DNA of 31,689 bases from JOPF133 sp035505095 (lineage in GTDB: Bacteria; Acidobacteriota; Terriglobia; Bryobacterales; Bryobacteraceae): contig DATJRE010000397.1 in NCBI GenBank assembly GCA_035505095.1, positions 1-31,689 of the forward strand, given 5' to 3'. The position numbers were made by a program, and so were the translations under genes. Shown here one piece after another: positions 9,001-16,819 of this stretch; position 1 is the stretch's first letter, and every line of letters begins with the position of its first letter. Below the pieces are notes generated by a model that searched no databases, was not told the origin of the DNA, and saw nothing but the letters and a program-made list of their open reading frames with translations.

Positions 9001-10118
9001 TGGCCCAGCGTGGCGATCCACAAGGCGCCGTCGCGCGTTTCCAGCACCGCGTTGGCGTCCGCGGCCGAAAGCCCTTCGGGCGCGCCGATCATGCGGATGT
9101 TCCGGGGACGGAGGCGGTTCAGGCCGCTACCCGAGGTGCCCATCCACAGGCTTCCATCGGGATCGGCCCGCAGACAAAATACGATGGCGCTCGCCAAACC
9201 CTGCCCGGTTGGGAACCGTTCGAACCGGCCTCCTGCAAAGCGCAGCAATCCGTCACCGAAGGTTCCAATCCAGAGCGCCCCGTCGGCGGATTCGGCGATG
9301 GCGCGTATTTCTCCCTTGAAAGGCAGACGTTCGCGCGGGTACCACTCCTCCACAGCGCCATCCTTGAATCGCGCCAGGGCTTGGCTCGATGCCGCCCACA
9401 GGCTTCCGTCGCCCGCCAGCGCGAAACTGCGCACATCCATTCCGGCCAGCCGGCTCTGGCCGCGGAAACCGGTGAGTTTCCCCTGCTCAATCAAACTCAA
9501 GCCAGCGCTCGATCCAATCCAAAGCCGTCCTTGCCGGTCTTCCGCCAATGCCAGCACATCGCCGGCCGGCAAGCCATCATTCTGCGTGTATGCCGAAATC
9601 GCACCGTTCTTCCACCGGTTCAAGCCTCCTCGCGTACCGATCCAGATCGCGCCTGCACGGTCCTCCAGGATGGCGCGGATCACCGGGCTCAGTAGCCCGG
9701 GAACCGGCTCGAACCGGCCATGCACCAGGTGCGCCACGCCACGGTTGTAGGTGCCGATCCAGAGTGAGCCGTCACGCGCCCCCTCCACGAAATGAATGTT
9801 GTCGTGCGGCAGCCCAGGCGAATCCAGCATATGGAAGGTTTGGAACCGCAGACCGTCGAAGCGGGCTAAACCTCCCTGCGTGGCCGCCCAGAGATACCCG
9901 TCGGACGTGCGCGTCAGCGAGGCTACGGTGTTTTCAGGGAGGCCTTCGGCGGCGCCGTACACATCGCACAGGTAGGCGGAAGAGGCGCTCTCGCGTGAGG
10001 TCGCTCCCCATAGCAGCGGCAAAAGGCACACCGCCATCCCGGTGGTTCGTACGGCGCCCGAGCTCCAGGCGATCATGCTGTTCTTATCGGCGGAAATGCG
10101 AAACATCTGATGCCACAT
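6060..10118 (-). CDS. Hybrid sensor histidine kinase with beta-propeller sensor and two receiver domains
   Basis: The 1352-residue protein has an N-terminal signal/anchor (AVCLLPLLWGA). A run of ~12-14 two-component-regulator propeller repeats follows (DGSLWIGT, GDLWLSTNRGIGRV and similar) over about residues 50-650. Next come a Y_Y_Y-type domain (YTNIPPGKYRFHVVSENADG), a transmembrane helix near residue 755, a HisKA domain with phospho-acceptor His829 in MSHEIRTPMNG, an HATPase domain (N-box LIGNALKFTERG, then GTGLGLTIS), and two receivers with Asp1120 (LLDAEMPG) and Asp1261 (LMDVQMPVMDG). No DNA-binding output domain is attached, so a separate partner is expected. Such one-piece sensors in Bacteroidetes often sense glycans, but the ligand here is unknown. 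The start is uncertain: Met1, Met5 or Met15 (10076), none with a clear Shine-Dalgarno. Confidence 0.92.
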   Translation of the reverse strand: MWHQMFRISADKNSMIAWSSGAVRTTGMAVCLLPLLWGATSRESASSAYLCDVYGAAEGLPENTVASLTRTSDGYLWAATQGGLARFDGLRFQTFHMLDSPGLPHDNIHFVEGARDGSLWIGTYNRGVAHLVHGRFEPVPGLLSPVIRAILEDRAGAIWIGTRGGLNRWKNGAISAYTQNDGLPAGDVLALAEDRQGRLWIGSSAGLSLIEQGKLTGFRGQSRLAGMDVRSFALAGDGSLWAASSQALARFKDGAVEEWYPRERLPFKGEIRAIAESADGALWIGTFGDGLLRFAGGRFERFPTGQGLASAIVFCLRADPDGSLWMGTSGSGLNRLRPRNIRMIGAPEGLSAADANAVLETRDGALWIATLGQGLNRYQDGRLRTFTTADGLSSDAVLSLWQSARTGKLWVGTGDGALNRLDGGRFRSIPLGAGKMPAQIFETREGEMWVGTTRGLYRLQDNSIERLYTTRDGLPSNTVLAITQARDGSLWMGTGSGLSHFRQGRFTNYETAKERNGYGPRVDWVYEDAMGTLWLGSAGYGLGRLREGKVFWAGKQQGLNDNVVYSGLEHGGDLWLSTNRGIGRVSKAQFEALAEGRISRMSVHVYDTTDGLRSNECSGDTQPSAWKRDTGELVFACLGGAVLLDPARLPREGGAPATLIEAAKISGQAALPQAGEQRFPPGDGRIEFTYTAIDFVAPRQLQFHYWLDGIDSSWVDAGARRTADYTNIPPGKYRFHVVSENADGLTSEAAMAFVMLPHFYQTVPFRLAVLGVATLLLAAAYRWKTRRARARRQELERLVEVRTQETNLAKNEAVAASRAKSQFLANMSHEIRTPMNGVLGMIALTLDSELNQDQKLYLEMAHSSATALLGLIDNILDFSKIEAGKIELDSLEFSLPEFLEEMTRIHAVRAYQKNLELVLDIAPEVPPLVAADRLRLGQVLTNLIGNALKFTERGEVVVSTSVGGVEGDQRNVCFSVRDTGIGMAPKTVERIFQPFSQADASTTRRFGGTGLGLTISAGFVRMMGGRMWVESREGEGSTFYFRVPIAAVEETAGNSWLAAGPLASENRRVLVADDNRTCRKVLAGLLRRWGLEAAEAADGTEALALLRAAAPGTFFTVLLDAEMPGVSGWEVAGKIAAEPLAPRIIVMTPILAQRHEAPGGAAVLTKPVRGRDLWQALGLGRSRQETATGGSTDGAPANPGITLPERRSRGLRILVAEDNPVNQLFARRLLEKKGHCVALVGDGEAALLAMEQESFDIVLMDVQMPVMDGLEAARRVRQRERQSASHIPIIAMTAHAMSGDRDVCLAAGMDGYVSKPVNQRELFAAIQAAADTLPGTNGQPVAHSPATPGEGG

Positions 10119-10280
10119 TCTGTGGACAACGGACGTCTGGTGGCCGATCGGCCATGGGAGCCTGGTTTGGGCGGTGTGCTGCAGGTCCGCATGCGTCCCC
10201 CGCGGTGCTCGGCCCTCGTACCTATATACTTGTGCGGTGACAAGCCGGTTAGCGGCAATGCGGCGGTTGTGGAGAACTTT

Positions 10281-10880
10281 ATGGCGATCTTCCGACAGAC
10301 CCTGGTGATCGAGGCTCCTTTCCCGGTGGACGTAGCGCGGCAGAAACTACTGGCGGTGGTCAAGACCGATCTGCCGGCATGTGCCAGGTGCGGCCAAATC
10401 CTGGCTGGCGCAGGCGCGCGCTTCTGCTCGAACTGCGGGCAGGCGGTGATCGCCGAAGCCGCTCTGCCGCGGCCCTGGCTGCTGCGCGCTTTCTCCTCGC
10501 GGCAAGGGTTCGAGTTCGAGGGCATGGTTTCGCCGCAAGGATTTCGGATCAGCCGCATCATCTCGTATCGCAATTCCTGCATTCCGATCCTCAGCGGGCG
10601 ATTCGAACCGTTCAGCGCAGGCACCAGAATCGTAATCGAAATGAAAATGCATCCCCTGGGGTGGGTCTTCCTGGTTGGGGGCATGGGGATTTCGTGCTTC
10701 GTGCCCGCCCTTATTATTCTCGGCGGAGGCCGCGGTTCCGGCGTACTCGCCCCGGCTGCATTGGTGGCGCCGTGCTTCATCGGCATGGTGTGTTGGCTCG
10801 CGTTCGCAGCGGAAGCGGGCATCGCTCGCGGGGCGATGAACCGGATTTGGGAAAGCGTCCCGCCACTGGCAAGACGCTGA
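10281..10880 (+). CDS. Zinc-ribbon membrane protein of unknown function
   Basis: No specific family is recognised. The 199-residue product carries a zinc-ribbon CxxC-x(11)-CxxC (CARCG and CSNCG) near residues 36-53, and two hydrophobic stretches near the C-terminus (WVFLVGGMGISCFVPALIIL and LAPAALVAPCFIGMVCWLAF), so it is probably anchored in the membrane with the ribbon in the cytoplasm. The reading frame is open from 10110, overlapping the kinase start, but GGAG six bases before ATG 10281 and the coherent sequence that begins there favour this start. A TATACT at 10225-10230 may be its -10 box. The gene is divergent from the sensor kinase. Confidence 0.65.
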   Translation: MAIFRQTLVIEAPFPVDVARQKLLAVVKTDLPACARCGQILAGAGARFCSNCGQAVIAEAALPRPWLLRAFSSRQGFEFEGMVSPQGFRISRIISYRNSCIPILSGRFEPFSAGTRIVIEMKMHPLGWVFLVGGMGISCFVPALIILGGGRGSGVLAPAALVAPCFIGMVCWLAFAAEAGIARGAMNRIWESVPPLARR

Positions 10881-11158
10881 TCGGGGTCGAGCCGGTAAGC
10901 CGACAGGCGGCATGCATCGCCACGGCGTTCGCGGCGTTCGGACTGGGAGCCATCGCCACTCTTCGCCCCGGCGCCGCCCGGGGGCCTCGCGGAAAAGGCC
11001 CGTCCCCCGTGCCGCCAAGCCCGGAGCCGCGACGGCCCGTGTGCCCCTGGTCCCGGCCACCCAACTTCTCGCGGCCGGCAAACTGGACCGCCCGGCCGGG
11101 CCTGCCGCGCACGCTGTTGGAAATTTCGACATCCCAACTTGTGCCATCCTGGTTTTAT

Positions 11159-11359
11159 ATGCGAGACCTGGGGGTTATCGAAGCTGAGTTGGTGGAAATC
11201 AGTGCCATCGCCGACGATTCCATCAAGCTCGAGCGCATTATTGCCTGGTGCGCGGCGCATCCGGATGAGGTTCCGGTGGCGCTGCACCTGCTGCTGGGCC
11301 GGCGCAGCAAGGAGCCGCCGCAAGCCTCTAAGAGCCAGCCGGAATCTAAGGCCGAATAG
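11159..11359 (+). CDS. Small hypothetical protein (66 residues)
   Basis: No family is recognised. The product begins MRDLGVIEAELVEISAI and is a compact acidic, helical-looking protein with DSIKLERIIAWCAAHPDEVPVALHLLLGRR followed by a charged tail. Its composition looks like a real cytosolic protein, unlike the Arg/Gly/Pro-rich readings of the other frames here. The frame is open for a long way upstream, but that part reads as translated noise. No strong Shine-Dalgarno precedes the ATG. The 278 bases between 10881 and 11158 show nothing else that can be supported. Confidence 0.5.
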   Translation: MRDLGVIEAELVEISAIADDSIKLERIIAWCAAHPDEVPVALHLLLGRRSKEPPQASKSQPESKAE

Positions 11360-11452
11360 TACGTGACCGCGGCTCCGCATGGCCGTACTAGCCGTCGCCT
11401 AAACCGCCAAGTACTTGTATCCATGTGGTCCACGCCCGCATGATGAACATGG

Positions 11453-11917
11453 ATGTTCGCAGCAACTTCTTCCCATTCCGGCCCTCTCATGAGTTGGTTT
11501 GCCGGCTGTCTCGGACGCCGGCCAAAACCTGCGCCAGCCGTCGAGCGGCGCGTCACCCCGCGCCGGCGGATGCGTTTCCCTATCGAGGTCCAAGGCCCCA
11601 GCGGGCGCTTCAGTGCAACCGTGATCGACTTTCACGACCAGGGTGTCATGCTGGTTTCCAAGCAGGCTTGGGCCACCGGTACGGTGCTCTTCTTAGACTT
11701 CCGAAGCTTCTGGTTGATGGGCTTTGCGCGGGTGCGGCACTGCACGCTGCGCGACGATTGGACCTACGCCATCGGTTTGGAATTCTGCGCGCCGTTGATG
11801 CGCCAGGAATTCGGCACTTGGCATATCGAGCGGATCTCGTACCCCGCGGACCCGGATTTGGCCGACGATCAACCCGAGTTGCCGGGCGCTGACGATCGCA
11901 CGTTTGCCACCGCGTAG
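11453..11917 (+). CDS. PilZ-like domain protein
   Basis: The protein resembles a single PilZ domain, a beta-barrel that often binds cyclic di-GMP. VERRVTPRRRMRFPIEVQ supplies the R-x-x-x-R type motif at the domain start. The second motif, normally D/N-x-S-x-x-G, reads DFHDQGV, so the serine is replaced by His and the ligand site may be altered. The following strands (GTVLFLDFR, ARVRHCTLRDDWTYAIGLEF) fit the barrel. The product is 154 residues from ATG 11453. A second Met at 11489 would give 142 residues and still hold the domain. Cyclic-di-GMP binding is therefore uncertain. A hairpin follows the gene. Confidence 0.7.
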   Translation: MFAATSSHSGPLMSWFAGCLGRRPKPAPAVERRVTPRRRMRFPIEVQGPSGRFSATVIDFHDQGVMLVSKQAWATGTVLFLDFRSFWLMGFARVRHCTLRDDWTYAIGLEFCAPLMRQEFGTWHIERISYPADPDLADDQPELPGADDRTFATA

Positions 11918-11955
11918 CAGCAACCAGGTTTCCGCGGGGTGCGGCCCCTCACGGT

Positions 11956-11983
11956 CGCGGCTCCGATTCGATGTGGAGCCGCG
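11956..11983. terminator. Hairpin between convergent genes, candidate terminator
   Basis: CGCGGCTCC (11956-11964) and GGAGCCGCG (11975-11983) form a perfect 9-base GC-rich stem with a 10-base loop, followed by TTT. It lies just after the PilZ-like gene and before the end of the converging aldo/keto reductase gene. The short T-run makes it a modest intrinsic terminator. Confidence 0.55.
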
Positions 11984-12021
11984 TTTAGCAGGCGGGCGAA
12001 CCGAATCACGCGTTCGGAGGC

Positions 12022-13008
12022 CTAGCGGTCTACCATAGCCATCATGCGGTCGTTGTAGCGCGGCCCGGACACAGCCTCGGGCGCCAACGCCCGATCAAGC
12101 TGCGCGATTTCCTCCGCGTCGAGGCGGAGCGACACCGCGGCGATGTTCTCTTCCAGGTAAGACCGGCGCTTGGTGCCTGGGATCGGCACAATGTCGTCCC
12201 CTTTTTGCAAGAGCCACGCCAGAGCTACCTGGCCCGGCTTGGCGCCCTTACGAGCAGCGATTTGCTGAACCAGCGAGGCGGCGCCCACATTGGCGTCGTA
12301 GTTGGCGCCCTGGAATCGTGGGTCGCCCCGGCGGAAATCGCCTTCGGGATATTCCTCGGCCCGTTTAGCCGTACCGGTGAGGAAGCCGCGGCCCAACGGA
12401 CTGAACGGTACAAGCCCGATGCCGAGCTCGCGCAATAACGGAATGATCCGCGGCTCCAGATTGCGCTCCCAGAGGGAATACTCGCTTTGCAGGGCCGTCA
12501 CCGGGTAAGCCGCGTGGGCGCGGCGGATATTTTTTTCGCCCGCTTCCGAGAGGCCGAAATACCGCACCTTGCCTGCGCGCACGAGGTCCGCTACAGCGCC
12601 CGCCACGTCCTCCATGGGAACATTGGGATCGACCCGGTGCTGATAGAGCAGGTCGATGTAGTCGGTTTGCAAGCGCCGCAAAGAGCCATCGACTGCACGG
12701 CGGATGCTCTCGGGCCGGCTGTCGGTCCCCGTGATTTTGCCGTTCTCGATGCGGAAGCCGAACTTGGTGGCGATCACGGCCTGCTCGCGGCGCCCGTGGA
12801 GCGCCCGGCCGACCAGTTCCTCGTTGCGAAACGGGCCGTAGACTTCCGCCGTGTCGAAAAAATCCAGCCCCAGTTCGAGCGCGCGGTGAATGGTGGCGAT
12901 CGATTCGGTGTCGTCGGGAACGCCGTATGACTGGCTCATTCCCATGCATCCCAGCCCCAGAGCGGACACCTGCAAGCCCTGGCTTCCCAGTTTTCGTTTT
13001 GGCAGCAT
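12022..13008 (-). CDS. Aldo/keto reductase
   Basis: The 328-residue protein matches NADPH-dependent aldo/keto reductases of the group that begins MLPKRKLGSQGLQVSALGLG. The catalytic tetrad is visible as Asp and Tyr in DFFDTAEVYGP, Lys in VIATKFGF and His in LLYQHRVD. The cofactor-binding C-terminal segment reads PIPGTKRRSYLEENIAA. The substrate is not predictable, as these enzymes reduce many aldehydes and ketones. The frame is open up to 13164, but the extra 52 residues are non-conserved and Met at 13008 gives the usual N-terminus. It is divergent from the YXWGXW gene. Confidence 0.92.
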   Translation of the reverse strand: MLPKRKLGSQGLQVSALGLGCMGMSQSYGVPDDTESIATIHRALELGLDFFDTAEVYGPFRNEELVGRALHGRREQAVIATKFGFRIENGKITGTDSRPESIRRAVDGSLRRLQTDYIDLLYQHRVDPNVPMEDVAGAVADLVRAGKVRYFGLSEAGEKNIRRAHAAYPVTALQSEYSLWERNLEPRIIPLLRELGIGLVPFSPLGRGFLTGTAKRAEEYPEGDFRRGDPRFQGANYDANVGAASLVQQIAARKGAKPGQVALAWLLQKGDDIVPIPGTKRRSYLEENIAAVSLRLDAEEIAQLDRALAPEAVSGPRYNDRMMAMVDR

Positions 13009-13190
13009 GATCTGGGGTTTGGATGCGTGGAGGGAACCCGCGGATGCGCCCTGCGGCGCCGGCCGGGCCATTCGCGCGGCACCCGCCGATTGGTGCTTAT
13101 GCCAACCCTCAGGCAGAGTCATCCTCGATCTTGTCCGATACGGTACGAATTTGCGGCCCTCCAAGTGCCCGTGTAAGTACGAGGTGCCTC

Positions 13191-14723
13191 ATGAGAACGA
13201 GTGCGAGCCTGCCATGGCTTGTCAGCGCGTTGCTGGCGGTCGGCATCGGCACCGGCTGTAACCGGGCATCCGGGTCCGATCCGGCCGATGCCAACCTGGC
13301 GCCGGTAGCTGCCAATGAATCCGCGCCGGCAGTGGCGCAGGAGCAATATCCAGCGGCGGCGCAGGAGCAATATCCCGCGGCTCCCGCCGCGGCCAGTTAT
13401 CCGACGGCGGCGACCTGCCCGCCGGGGGAAGATTGCACGCAGCAATTGGTGGAAGCGCCGCAGCCTCCTCCGCCACTGCTGCAATACCAGCAGCCCGTCT
13501 GTCCCGGTCCGAACTATATCTGGACGCCGGGTTACTGGGGCTATGCGGATGCCGGTTACTATTGGGTTCCCGGCGCTTGGGTGCTGGCGCCCTACATCGA
13601 TGCCCTCTGGACGCCGCCTTACTGGGCATGGTATGACGGCGCCTACCGCTGGCACAGCGGATACTGGGGACCCTACATCGGCTACTATGGCGGCATCAAT
13701 TACGGGTTCGGCTATACGGGACTGGGATTCTACGGAGGGTATTGGAACCAGGGCGCGTTTGTCTACAACCGCGCGGTGACCAACGTGGACCCTCGAATCG
13801 AGCATCACGTTTACAGCCGCAGGGTGGTCAATTTTACACCTTTCAACCGCATCAGCTATAACGGCGGGCGGGGTGGTGTGAACCGGCGGGCCACCCCGGC
13901 GGAGCTGGCGGTGCGATCGGAAACCAGGATTGCGCCCTTACCCGTGCAGATGGAGCACCGGCAGGCGGCGGCCGCCAACCGGGCGCAGTTCGCCAGGGAA
14001 AATGGAGGGCATCCGGCGCTGGCCGCGCAGGCGGGTCCGCTTACGGTGCCCTATCGAGCGCCGGCGCCGGCACCGCGCGCCTGGCAGCAAACCGTAGCGC
14101 GCCGCAACCAGCCGGCCACCGGAGGGCAGGCGGCGGAACGCACGGAGCCGGGGAGGCGCGAGGGCACACCGGTTCCGGAGGGCCGGTCTGTTCCCCAGGT
14201 CGCGCATCAAGGGGTCTCGCCGGAGCGCGGGCCGGCGGTGGCACGGGAAAACCGGACGGCTCCGCAGTCGCATGCGGAAGCTCGCCCGGTGCCGCAGCAG
14301 CACGCACCGGAAGCGAGTCGAGTTCCGCAGGCGCACGCGGAAGCTCGCCCGGCTCAGCCGCAGCGCCGGCCGGAAGTAGCGCAGCAATACCGTCCGGCTC
14401 CGCAAGCCGCTCGTCCGGCTCAGCCGCAGCGCCGGCCAGAAGTAATGCACCAATACCGTCCGGCTCCGCAAGCCGCCCGTCCGGCTCCGCAGCAACGCCG
14501 GCCAGAGGTGGCGCGCCAAAACCGGCCGGCTCCGCAAGCCGCTCGCCCGGCTCCACAGGCGCGGCCGGAAGCTCGTCCGGCTCAGCCACAGCGCCGGCCA
14601 GAGGTAGCGCACCAAAACCGGCCGGCTCCGCAGGCGCATGCGCAAGCTCGTCCCGCGCCAGCGCGCCATGAGCCCGCCGCGAGACCCAGCTCACCTCCGG
14701 GTGGGGAGCATCACCGCGGCTGA
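13191..14723 (+). CDS. YXWGXW-repeat lipoprotein with a Pro/Ala/Arg-rich repetitive tail
   Basis: The 510-residue protein starts with a signal peptide and Cys (LLAVGIGTGCN), so it is probably an outer-membrane lipoprotein. GAGG-like GAGG six bases before ATG 13191 supports this start over the longer open frame from 13023. Residues ~100-190 are rich in Tyr, Trp and Gly (YIWTPGYWGYADAGYYWVPGAW split over several copies), as in YXWGXW-repeat proteins. The function of that family is unknown. The C-terminal ~170 residues are built of RPAPQ, ARPAQPQRRPEV units encoded by 66-bp DNA repeats and are surely disordered. The strong positive charge suggests contact with polyanions such as cell-surface polymers, but this is inference. 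Confidence 0.8.
   Translation: MRTSASLPWLVSALLAVGIGTGCNRASGSDPADANLAPVAANESAPAVAQEQYPAAAQEQYPAAPAAASYPTAATCPPGEDCTQQLVEAPQPPPPLLQYQQPVCPGPNYIWTPGYWGYADAGYYWVPGAWVLAPYIDALWTPPYWAWYDGAYRWHSGYWGPYIGYYGGINYGFGYTGLGFYGGYWNQGAFVYNRAVTNVDPRIEHHVYSRRVVNFTPFNRISYNGGRGGVNRRATPAELAVRSETRIAPLPVQMEHRQAAAANRAQFARENGGHPALAAQAGPLTVPYRAPAPAPRAWQQTVARRNQPATGGQAAERTEPGRREGTPVPEGRSVPQVAHQGVSPERGPAVARENRTAPQSHAEARPVPQQHAPEASRVPQAHAEARPAQPQRRPEVAQQYRPAPQAARPAQPQRRPEVMHQYRPAPQAARPAPQQRRPEVARQNRPAPQAARPAPQARPEARPAQPQRRPEVAHQNRPAPQAHAQARPAPARHEPAARPSSPPGGEHHRG
14346..14639 (+). repeat. 66-bp in-frame tandem repeats in the YXWGXW gene
   Basis: Units begin at 14346, 14412, 14478 and 14574, with a partial 30-base unit at 14544. 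Each begins CGYCCGGCTC and encodes a 22-residue module of the form RPAxPQRRPEVxxQxRPAPQAA. The period is a multiple of three, so copy-number change would keep the reading frame. Confidence 0.85.
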
Positions 14724-14747
14724 TAGCGCCCACGGTGCTTATACTGG

Positions 14748-15923
14748 GTGGTGTGGCAAGACGCACCGGGCATGGACGGTGAAGGGGGAGTTTTGGGCGC
14801 AGCCTCCACTGCACGCCACGGCGTCTCCGGAGTCTCGGCCGTACTGCTGGCCGCGGGACGGTCTTCCCGCATGGGAAGCCTCAAGCAACTGCTGCCTCTC
14901 GGCGGCCGGCCGCTGCTGGAGAACGTGATCCACAACCTGCGCCAATCCCAGGTGGACGAGATCGTCCTGGTGCTTGGGTTTTCCGCGGACACGATCCGCC
15001 GGCAGGTGCCGCTGGATGGCGTCCGGGTGGTGGTCAACGATGCCTTTAGCGACGGCATGGGCACCTCTCTCCGTAGCGGCATCGCCGAGGTTTCGCCGGA
15101 GGCCAACGCCGCGCTGGTGGTACTGGCGGACCAGCCGTTTGTGCGGCCCCCCACCATCGACCGGCTCATCCGCGTGTACCGGGAACAGCATCCGCAGATC
15201 GTGATTCCGGTGTACCAGGGCTTTCGCGGGAATCCGGTGCTTCTGGACCGCTCGGTTTTTCCGGAGCTGCTGGGCCTGGCCGGTGACATCGGCTGCCGCG
15301 CGATTTTCGGCAGCCACACGGAGAACATTGTGAAGACGCCGGTGGATGACATCGGCGTTCTACTGGATATCGATACCCCGGCAGACTTTGAAAAGCTGCA
15401 AGAGGCCCACGATCAGGGCGAATGGGGAGCGGAGCTGCTGGAAGCGGCGGATTTGGCGGGGCGCGATGTGAGCGCGGAGCCGCACTTAGTCCTGGTCGGC
15501 CAGGAAGCCGTGGCGGCGATGCTGGTGAAGCTGGGCCGGCTGATGAAGTTCACTGTGACCGTGGTCGATCCGTTGCTGACTCTCGAAGAGGCTCCCGGCG
15601 CCGACCGGATCCTGCGGGTGCTGGACTTTTCGCGATTGGCCGGAGAGAAATACGTGGCCATTGCCAGCCGCGGCCGGTTTGACGAAGAAGCCGTCGAACA
15701 GGCGCTGGCGAACGGGGCGGCGTATGTGGCCCTGGTGGCCAACCGCCGGAGGGCGCAGGAGATTCGCGCGAGCCTTCAGGGCAAAGGCATCGCTCCGGAG
15801 CTGCTGGCGCGGCTGCACGCTCCGGCGGGGCTTCCGATTGGCGCCGAAGGGCCCGAGGAAATCGCTCTCAGCATCATGGCCGAGATTATTGCGCAACGGC
15901 GCGGGGCACCTCGCACTCCGTGA
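14748..15923 (+). CDS. MocA-like nucleotidyltransferase fused to an XdhC-type C-terminal domain
   Basis: The first ~220 residues match the MocA/MobA-type molybdenum-cofactor nucleotidyltransferases. LLAAGRSSRMGSLKQLLPL is the nucleotide- and cofactor-binding loop, and VVLADQPFVRP carries the metal-binding Asp. The second half (residues ~245-385: PHLVLVGQEAVAAMLVKLG, KYVAIASRGRFDEEAVEQAL, LHAPAGLPIGAEGPEEIALS) is the Rossmann-like C-terminal domain of XdhC, without the N-terminal XdhC part. MocA makes molybdopterin cytosine dinucleotide, the cofactor form used by CO dehydrogenase, and XdhC binds and delivers cofactor, so the fusion could make and hand on the cofactor. The start is uncertain: GTG 14748, ATG 14772, or TTG 14793 behind a GGGGGAG. 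A TATACT at 14740-14745 favours a later one. Confidence 0.85.
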   Translation: MVWQDAPGMDGEGGVLGAASTARHGVSGVSAVLLAAGRSSRMGSLKQLLPLGGRPLLENVIHNLRQSQVDEIVLVLGFSADTIRRQVPLDGVRVVVNDAFSDGMGTSLRSGIAEVSPEANAALVVLADQPFVRPPTIDRLIRVYREQHPQIVIPVYQGFRGNPVLLDRSVFPELLGLAGDIGCRAIFGSHTENIVKTPVDDIGVLLDIDTPADFEKLQEAHDQGEWGAELLEAADLAGRDVSAEPHLVLVGQEAVAAMLVKLGRLMKFTVTVVDPLLTLEEAPGADRILRVLDFSRLAGEKYVAIASRGRFDEEAVEQALANGAAYVALVANRRRAQEIRASLQGKGIAPELLARLHAPAGLPIGAEGPEEIALSIMAEIIAQRRGAPRTP

Positions 15924-16740
15924 TGACCTGGGAGGACTCGTCTTCCGAACTGTGCGCGGCCAGGAGCTTCAACGGTGCGCCGCTGCCTCCGCGCCGCAAG
16001 GCCACCATCTGGCTGACCACGCTCAGCGCGATCTCTTCCGGCGTGGCTGCGCCCAAGTCGAGGCCCGCCGGCGCCCACACACGCTGCAGCTTTTCCGGCG
16101 GCACTCCGTTGGCCACCACGTAATCGAGCACAATGGAAGCGCGATGGCGGCTGGAGATCAGCGCGATGTAAGCGGCCTCGGCTTCAATGGCTTTCTGCAG
16201 CCAGATGTGATCGCCCTTGTGTTGGGTGGCAATCACCACGAAGGTTTGAGCATCGATTCTGGCCTCGCTCAAGTCGAGATCGTCGGTCAGAAGGCGATCC
16301 GCATCGGGGAAGGCCGTCCGCTCGGCCGAAGGATCGTCCACGGTGACTGAGAAATTTACCAGCCGCGCCAGCGCCGCCAGTGTTTCGGCGATGCGGCCAT
16401 GGCCGATAATCAACAGCTCGGGCTTGGGCAATACCAGGTCAATATACACGTCCATGACGCCTCCGCAGGGCATCCCCACGCCCAGCACTTCGTCCGTCAT
16501 ATCCAACGTGATCAACTGGGGACGTTGCCGGGCGATGCATTCCAGAGCCTGACGCTTGACGGCTCCTTCGGCGCAACCGCCGCCCACCCATCCCATCACC
16601 AGCCTACCCTGGTCGTCGATAATGGCCTTCGATCCCGGCCGTGCGGAGGAGGACCCTTTCACCCGAACCACGGTGGCCACGGCGAAAGGTTTGCCCTCTG
16701 CTGCGAGTTCACTGGACTTGCGCAAGAACTCTCTGGACAT
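15886..16740 (-). CDS. XdhC/CoxF-family molybdenum-hydroxylase maturation protein
   Basis: This is a full-length XdhC-type protein of 284 residues. The N-terminal domain has AVATVVRVKGSSSARPGSKA, the segment GWVGGGCAEGAVKRQAL with its conserved Cys, and MPCGGVMDVYI. The C-terminal Rossmann domain has LLIIGHGRIAETLAALA and WAPAGLDLGAATPEEIALS. XdhC proteins bind the molybdenum cofactor, help sulfurate it and insert it into xanthine-dehydrogenase-type enzymes, here most likely the CO dehydrogenase encoded divergently next door. Its 3' end overlaps the end of the converging MocA-XdhC gene by 38 bases. It shares an AT-rich promoter region with coxM. Confidence 0.9.
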   Translation of the reverse strand: MSREFLRKSSELAAEGKPFAVATVVRVKGSSSARPGSKAIIDDQGRLVMGWVGGGCAEGAVKRQALECIARQRPQLITLDMTDEVLGVGMPCGGVMDVYIDLVLPKPELLIIGHGRIAETLAALARLVNFSVTVDDPSAERTAFPDADRLLTDDLDLSEARIDAQTFVVIATQHKGDHIWLQKAIEAEAAYIALISSRHRASIVLDYVVANGVPPEKLQRVWAPAGLDLGAATPEEIALSVVSQMVALRRGGSGAPLKLLAAHSSEDESSQVITECEVPRAVAQ

Positions 16741-16819
16741 ACCCGATCCACTTTCACTATATTATGTTCAGGTGTGGCTGGACCAAACTGCCAGCTAAGT
16801 AAATAGTGAGGGGGCCACG
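16741..16819. promoter_or_regulatory. Divergent promoter region between xdhC and the cox operon
   Basis: The 79-base gap holds the most AT-rich patch of the neighbourhood, CACTATATTATGTT around 16756-16769, which offers -10-like hexamers on both strands (TATATT forward, CATAAT or TATAGT backward). No -35 is convincing on the plus strand. GAGGGGG, eight bases before ATG 16820, is the coxM ribosome-binding site. No clear operator palindrome is visible. Confidence 0.5.

Noticed and set aside
7632..9695. 687-residue plus-strand reading frame opposite the sensor kinase
   Set aside because: It is the shadow of the propeller repeats; periodic Gly/Pro/Gln composition comes from the real gene on the other strand.
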